From Combretum micranthum (taxonomy: Eukaryota; Streptophyta; Magnoliopsida; Myrtales; Combretaceae), in contig JAMXBD010000362.1 in NCBI GenBank assembly GCA_024138025.1, positions 682,001 to 746,000 of the forward strand: 64,000 nt of DNA. Reading direction: 5' to 3'. The notes below the pieces were generated by a model, which searched no databases, was not told where the DNA came from, and saw only the letters and a list, made by a program, of their open reading frames with translations. A program made the translations under genes and the position numbers. Shown here piece by piece: positions 59,481-64,000 of this stretch; position 1 is the first letter of the stretch, and each line of letters starts with the position of its first letter.

Positions 59481-60560
59481 ATCAAGATCTAGGTAGGAAA
59501 TCATAAGTTTAGGAATGGAAATCTTAGAGGCATGATAAGTTAAGAATAAATCATGAGAATGATAGGGAGATCCTTGTGAAGTTATTAGTATTTAGGTGGA
59601 AGATTAGTAAAGGAAAAGATAGATAGACTTTTCATCATAGAATAAAGAAACCGTAGGTAGAATAAGGGGAAAAACTAAGGATCCTATGAAACCACCTTGT
59701 CCAATAAGATAAAAACAATTTAGGAAGTCCTAGAACCGTAGCAAGTGGGATATTACGATACCGAGTGGAAAGTCACTTATTTTATGATCTCACCAAAAAC
59801 ACAAGTGTAAAAGCTAGTTGTTGACTTTGAATGAATTTTTTTTTTCCAAACCGTTTTTAATCACAAGAAAATATCACCTTTGTAAAGCTTGCTTTTGTTT
59901 AAAGAAATAAATAAAAGACTATATGATCTAGTTTAATCGTTAGTACGTCCATCGATGTACCCAAAAGACGAGGATCGCGCATCCATTACCTAAAAGATGA
60001 AGACGAAGCAGGAACTCTAAGAAGAGAAGCCAGAACCAAGCTTGAGTTCGTGAGCACAAAAAGAGGACGCCGAGTCAAGAAAAAAGTACCGCATCTACCC
60101 CAAGCAAAGCACCCTAGCTAACTAAATAAGATTTAATTAAAGATAGTAGTTAAGAGTTTTGAAGATAACCAGTGAATTAAGAAATCCCTTTAAAACGTTG
60201 TTTTATAATACCCCTGTTATGCCTTTTTCTCAAGTAAATTTCTTAAGAGATGTTCTACTTTGTAATTTTATGAACTTCTATTTTCGGAATCCTTTATTTG
60301 CTTACCAACCTTTTATTGAGTGTTTGTTATATGATTTGATGAATTTAATTTTCAATTATAAATTTCTAATCTTCCATGTTTTCTATGTTTCTATTAAATG
60401 AAATTTTCTTTTATGGTTATTTGGATTTTATTTATTATGCTTTTGATTATGAAAATTTCCGTGATTATGGTTGTCCTAGACTTCCAAGATTTCCGTTAAA
60501 TATCACGATAAAACTTAATAAGTTAAGAGAAAAGAATGAACTCATGTAATTAAAATATTT
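59481..60560 (+). other. Untranslated leader of the gypsy element
   Basis: About 1.1 kb between PBS and gag with no conserved coding content; the frame at 60159-60401 has no known domain. Confidence 0.5.
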
Positions 60561-61934
60561 AAGCAGCCGTACTCGAAGAGGACGACACCGCGATCAATAG
60601 TCTTCAAATCAACCAGCTGGGAAAGGAAATCAACCCGAAGTTACTCCTCCAAATTCGCAAGCTATGCCACCGCCAAATCCACCAGTTAACAACTAAGCTA
60701 CTCTTGAACAGATAGCACAGTTGTTGAATACCCTGGTGCAACAGCAGAATGCACAAGCGTCTACTCCAACCCTACCCCAAGGTGAGCGTCAAGCAGCCTT
60801 GGAAGTGCCTACACCACAGAATGACCAAACCCATACCATGCCACCACCGACACCGCCGAGACCATACCGTAGCATTTTGCCAGAATTCATCAAGAGCAAT
60901 AAATACTTCGATGGAGCTTTTAGCAAGCCGGACGAGGCGGAAGATTGGCTGTCATAAATGGAAAGGTCATTTGGTGCGTATGAATTGCCACAACACCTAA
61001 AGATACCTTATGGAACCTATATGCTTCGCCTAAATGCTCGTTGTGGTGGGAATCCAAGAGTAGAGAATTGATACAATCGATCACCTGGTAGATGTTTCGG
61101 CATGATTTTTTGGAGAACTACTTCCCAAGCAGCCTCCCAGTTTAGTATAGCTCAGACTTCTTGAATATTGCGCAATAAGGCAGAACGGTGGAATAATATG
61201 AGACCGAGTTCAGTCGGATACTTCAATATGCACCTGACTCGTACAAGTATAGTGAGGAGCTAAAAAGGCAAGTCTTTTTGAATGGACTAGACGAGGAGCT
61301 GCGAATGAAGTTGATAGAATTCAATATAAGGAATTTCCGAGAATTGGTAGAAAGAGCTCGGATTGTTGAAGGAGCAAAAAGGAGAAACACACGTGCATCA
61401 GAAAGAAAGATCCATGTTATTGGAAAGAAATTTCAGGAAGGACCAAGTTTTTGTCAACCATCAAAAAGGTTTAAGACAAATAATAGTTTTGGAGAAAATA
61501 TTAGTAGAAGAGGAGAAACACCAAAGGACATAATTTGTTGGAAATGCTAGGGTACCCACTACTCGAAAAGATGTCCTAAATTACAAGATAAGTGTTACTT
61601 TTGTGGAGACCCAAACCACAAAGTGCGGGAGTGTCCAAAGAAAGCATCCTCCATTTGCTTCGTATGCAGACAAACCGGGCACTTTGCTAAGGAATGCCCG
61701 CAAATGAAGAATGTCACCACCGGATTGGCTGGACCATCTAGAGGGCCTGTTCCAACAAGAATGAGGACTGGAAATGGAAATGGAAGTCATGCTGGGACTT
61801 CTATGCATGGAATGAGGGTCTACAGCTTGGAAGGTCAATGGAGACGTAGGGTGATGGATGATAGAGACGTGGAGTTAGCTACCCTTGAGGACGAGGACAA
61901 TTACGGATATGGCCCGACCACAGGTCAGTGTTAA
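60561..61934 (+). pseudogene. gag: Gypsy gag with three zinc knuckles, frameshifted
   Basis: An N-terminal TRTRRGRHRDQ-like basic region near 60568 is followed by a Q/P-rich stretch (60721-60890). The capsid start reads SILPEFIKSNKYFDGAFSKP (60870 on), DEAEDWLS, a stop at 60955-60957, then MERSFGAYELPQ. After a frameshift between about 61020 and 61200 come SEELKRQVFLNGLDEELRMK (61254 on), FRELVERARIVEGAKR and the knuckles. Knuckle 1 near 61540 is broken by a TAG. Knuckle 2 (61590-61632, CYFCGDPNHKVREC) and knuckle 3 (61656-61698, CFVCRQTGHFAKEC) are intact CX2CX4HX4C. The frame ends at 61934. Confidence 0.88.
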
Positions 61935-63273
61935 CCCTCAATCAAGCGTTTTCTTTAATTTCGTAAGAGTATATATATATCAATGGATGACAATTAGATG
62001 ATTGAGTAAAACCCCTTAAAGTAAACTAAAGAATCCCACAGGTAGTGACAATAAGGAAAATTTTAAAAGATTGTCCCCTGGAAAAAATTCAAGGATGCCT
62101 CATCCCCAGCAGACCTTATAATATTGGAATTAAGTAAATATGAAATAGCCACAAAAACAATTTGGATTATTTTCCGATGAAAATACGGTTGGCTACCAAA
62201 ATGAGAAAATAGTTATTATGGAACGTGGAAGAAACGTCCGTAGGTGGCTATATAAGTCTAAGGAGATATTATCTGAATTCGGTCGAGTTAGTAAAAGAGA
62301 AATGACAAGGAACTGGAGATATAAGGAGTAAAAAAGGGTGAAACACGATCTAGACAACATCCCCATTATGATCAGGCTTCCCTAAAGTTTTCCAAAATAA
62401 GTCACCTAGATCGCCTCCTAAGTTAGAGGAAGATTTTGAGGATTGACTTGGTAAGGAATATCAAGCCCATGATTAAACACCATACCACATCACACCAATC
62501 AAGTTGAGGAAAGGGCTAAGGAAGTAACTATAAGAGTTTTGGACCAAAAAATGGATAAGCTAAATGTCTCGGCATATGAAGCTTGGTACTCTTTATAAAA
62601 GAAGAGAATGGATACATGAGTTTATGAATAAGCTATGGCAAGTTCAATAAGGTTATCATCAATAACAAAGTACTAAGATAACTCAGGAGCAAATAAGGAA
62701 TTATATAACCGGATGAGAAGGGGGATAAAATTTTCAAGGATTAAAGTAACAAGCTGTATTTTGAAATAATGGTAATGTTGCCAAGATTAAAAGGAGTTCT
62801 AGACAATGCATGAGAACACATCGGGAAATGGACTCGAATGCGTAATTGCTTGCATTTCTTAATAATCAAATTGATCAACAACATGATATAGCATTAATCA
62901 TGGTAAAGTTACTTTTAAATGGAGAAGTTATCTGAATGAACAAGGAGGAGGAATTTATATTGGTCACCTGAGCCTTGAGCACTTGCTCATGTTAAAGGAA
63001 TTGACCACGTGGTAGAAGAAATGGTTAGGATTGTATAAAAGACCGTAATCTTGGAATAAGCTTTTATGCGAAAGACAAGGAATACAGTAACCAATACTCC
63101 GAGCTGAAAGAAAAAAAAAAAAAAACCGAAAGGAGCAAAAGAAGGAGTTGAACATAACAAGGTCTTGAGATTAAGGATTGAGCTCCATTGGAGGAATATT
63201 AAACCTCCGGAAGAGATCGGGTTTACATCATGAGCAAGACTAGCAGCCAAGTTTTGAGGACAAAACTTTCTTT
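61935..63273 (+). pseudogene. pol: Decayed remnant of pol
   Basis: No protease, RT or RNase H motif is visible. Near the end a HWRNIKPPEE segment (about 63183-63212) and then FEDKTFFKGGR (about 63252-63284) match the chromodomain-side tail of gypsy integrase. I infer a large deletion of pol plus many substitutions. Confidence 0.6.
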
Positions 63274-63286
63274 AAAGGGGGTAGGC
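63274..63286 (+). other. Polypurine tract of the gypsy element
   Basis: AAAGGGGGTAGGC immediately before the 3' LTR start TGTAAGCC. Confidence 0.85.
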
Positions 63287-64000
63287 TGTAAGCCTCCGAA
63301 TTTTTCGATAATGGTTTTGGAATACCAAATCGAAACCCTAAAGTCTCACCCAAGTTGAAACCGAACCTTGAACAATTTCGATCACGTAATTTCATAAGAG
63401 AATTTTCAAAAACAAAAAAAAAAATAGGAAGTGCAATAATCAATTGATTCGAAAATCCGAACATGGAAGGATCCGCCTATCCGATCCCTTAGTTAAAATG
63501 GCAAAGATGGACTAAACCCTAACCCTAGTCAAATCGGAGTTCAAAAGTCAACAAAGACCAGGACAATCAAGCAATTTCAACTCCGACAATCTTGCATTCT
63601 CAAACCCTAGAAAACAAAATTAAGTTAATAGCTTAAAATAGTTCGTAATAATATAAAGTAACATAAAAATATTGGATTCGTGAATTTCGAGTGTCCTTCG
63701 GACTCAAACGGGATCAGTTCTCGAAAAGTATGTCCCGAATCTCGGAATATTAAAAATATTCGATAACACCAAAAGACTCGTAATTAAACAAGGATTTCAA
63801 AAATATCAGTTTTAGAATTTTTCGGTAACTAAAAATAAGATATAGCTCGTTTACGTGTATTTTTATATTATCGGTATTTTATATGTCTAGTCTACTATTC
63901 ATAGTACTATTCCTACTATTCTACTATTTCACTATCTCTACTTTTTCTTACACCTATTTCTTACTACCTACATACCTATTTTTTTACTTTTTACTTTTCA
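63287..64000 (+). repeat. 3' LTR of the gypsy element, cut by the window end
   Basis: Matches 55342 onward base for base with few changes over about 710 bp (for example CTCC versus CCTC in the first dozen bases). Frames on the minus strand inside it (63240-63464) are by-products. Confidence 0.93.

Larger units (their letters stand above)
55342..64000 (+). mobile_element. Ty3/gypsy (Tekay-like) element with 4.1-kb LTRs, pol deleted, right end beyond window
   Basis: 5' LTR 55342-59461, PBS 59469-59480, internal region to 63286 (about 3.8 kb), PPT 63274-63286, 3' LTR from 63287 past the window end. The internal region holds a frameshifted gag with three zinc knuckles. Where a full protease-RT-RNase H-integrase should follow there are only about 1.3 kb, ending in FEDKTFFKGGR just before the PPT, the typical tail of chromovirus polyproteins. 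The large LTRs, knuckle-rich gag and this tail point to the Tekay/Del group. The bases before the 5' LTR are TAACT; the matching duplication would lie outside the window. Confidence 0.9.

Noticed and set aside
61581..61838. 85-codon minus-strand frame
   Set aside because: It is the reverse shadow of the zinc-knuckle region of gag.

Overview
This window is plant nuclear DNA, almost certainly from a eudicot. It is very AT-rich and holds no convincing host gene. Every protein-like stretch I recognise belongs to a retrotransposon: Ty1/copia, SIRE-type copia, Ty3/gypsy Tekay-like chromovirus, Athila/Tat-like gypsy, and 5S-bearing Cassandra-type TRIM remnants. Primer-binding sites match the 3' end of plant initiator tRNA-Met. 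I cannot name the species.

Layout. 1-69 is the tail of a large gypsy LTR. 1.5-5.0 kb is a decayed Athila-like region on the minus strand, with a gag carrying several in-frame stops and a degenerate tandem array. 6,998-13,449 is a complete-ended copia element on the minus strand (LTRs, target duplication CTCTA, PBS, PPT, 987-codon integrase/RT/RNase H frame) whose gag and protease region is broken. 14-19 kb holds two 5S-derived Cassandra-type fragments and a divergent LTR-like stretch. 20,105-30,420 is a three-level nest: a small gag-only gypsy element (duplication ACTAC), split by a solo LTR (TGTAG), itself split by an opposite-strand solo LTR (GTATA). 31.9-34.2 kb is a SIRE-type LTR plus ruined gag. 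Next comes an LTR-like repeat split by a 4,120-bp solo LTR (GAAAA); a second copy of that repeat at 46.7-47.8 kb preserves the uninterrupted site. 42,750-43,089 is a Tourist/Harbinger-like MITE with TAA duplications. 47.8-55.3 kb is a mosaic of minus-strand LTR pieces, including one whose promoter region carries a cluster of GCC-box motifs. 55,342 to the window end is a gypsy element with 4,120-bp LTRs, a broken gag and almost no pol; its 3' LTR runs off the window.

The most interesting signal lies inside the large gypsy LTRs (six or more copies on both strands). They share a TATA box about 0.7-1.2 kb in, then an exceptionally long leader, a splice-donor-like site, a nearly invariant block of about 100 bp, a short exon-like block with splice-like borders encoding an acidic peptide ending near D-Y-F/Y, and a long imperfect hairpin just before the LTR end whose two arms change together between copies. 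These parts suggest a structured, spliced leader RNA, which is inference from sequence alone.

All boundaries, alignments and percentages were read by eye. Target duplications were checked base by base; homology assignments rest on recognised motifs, not on searches.
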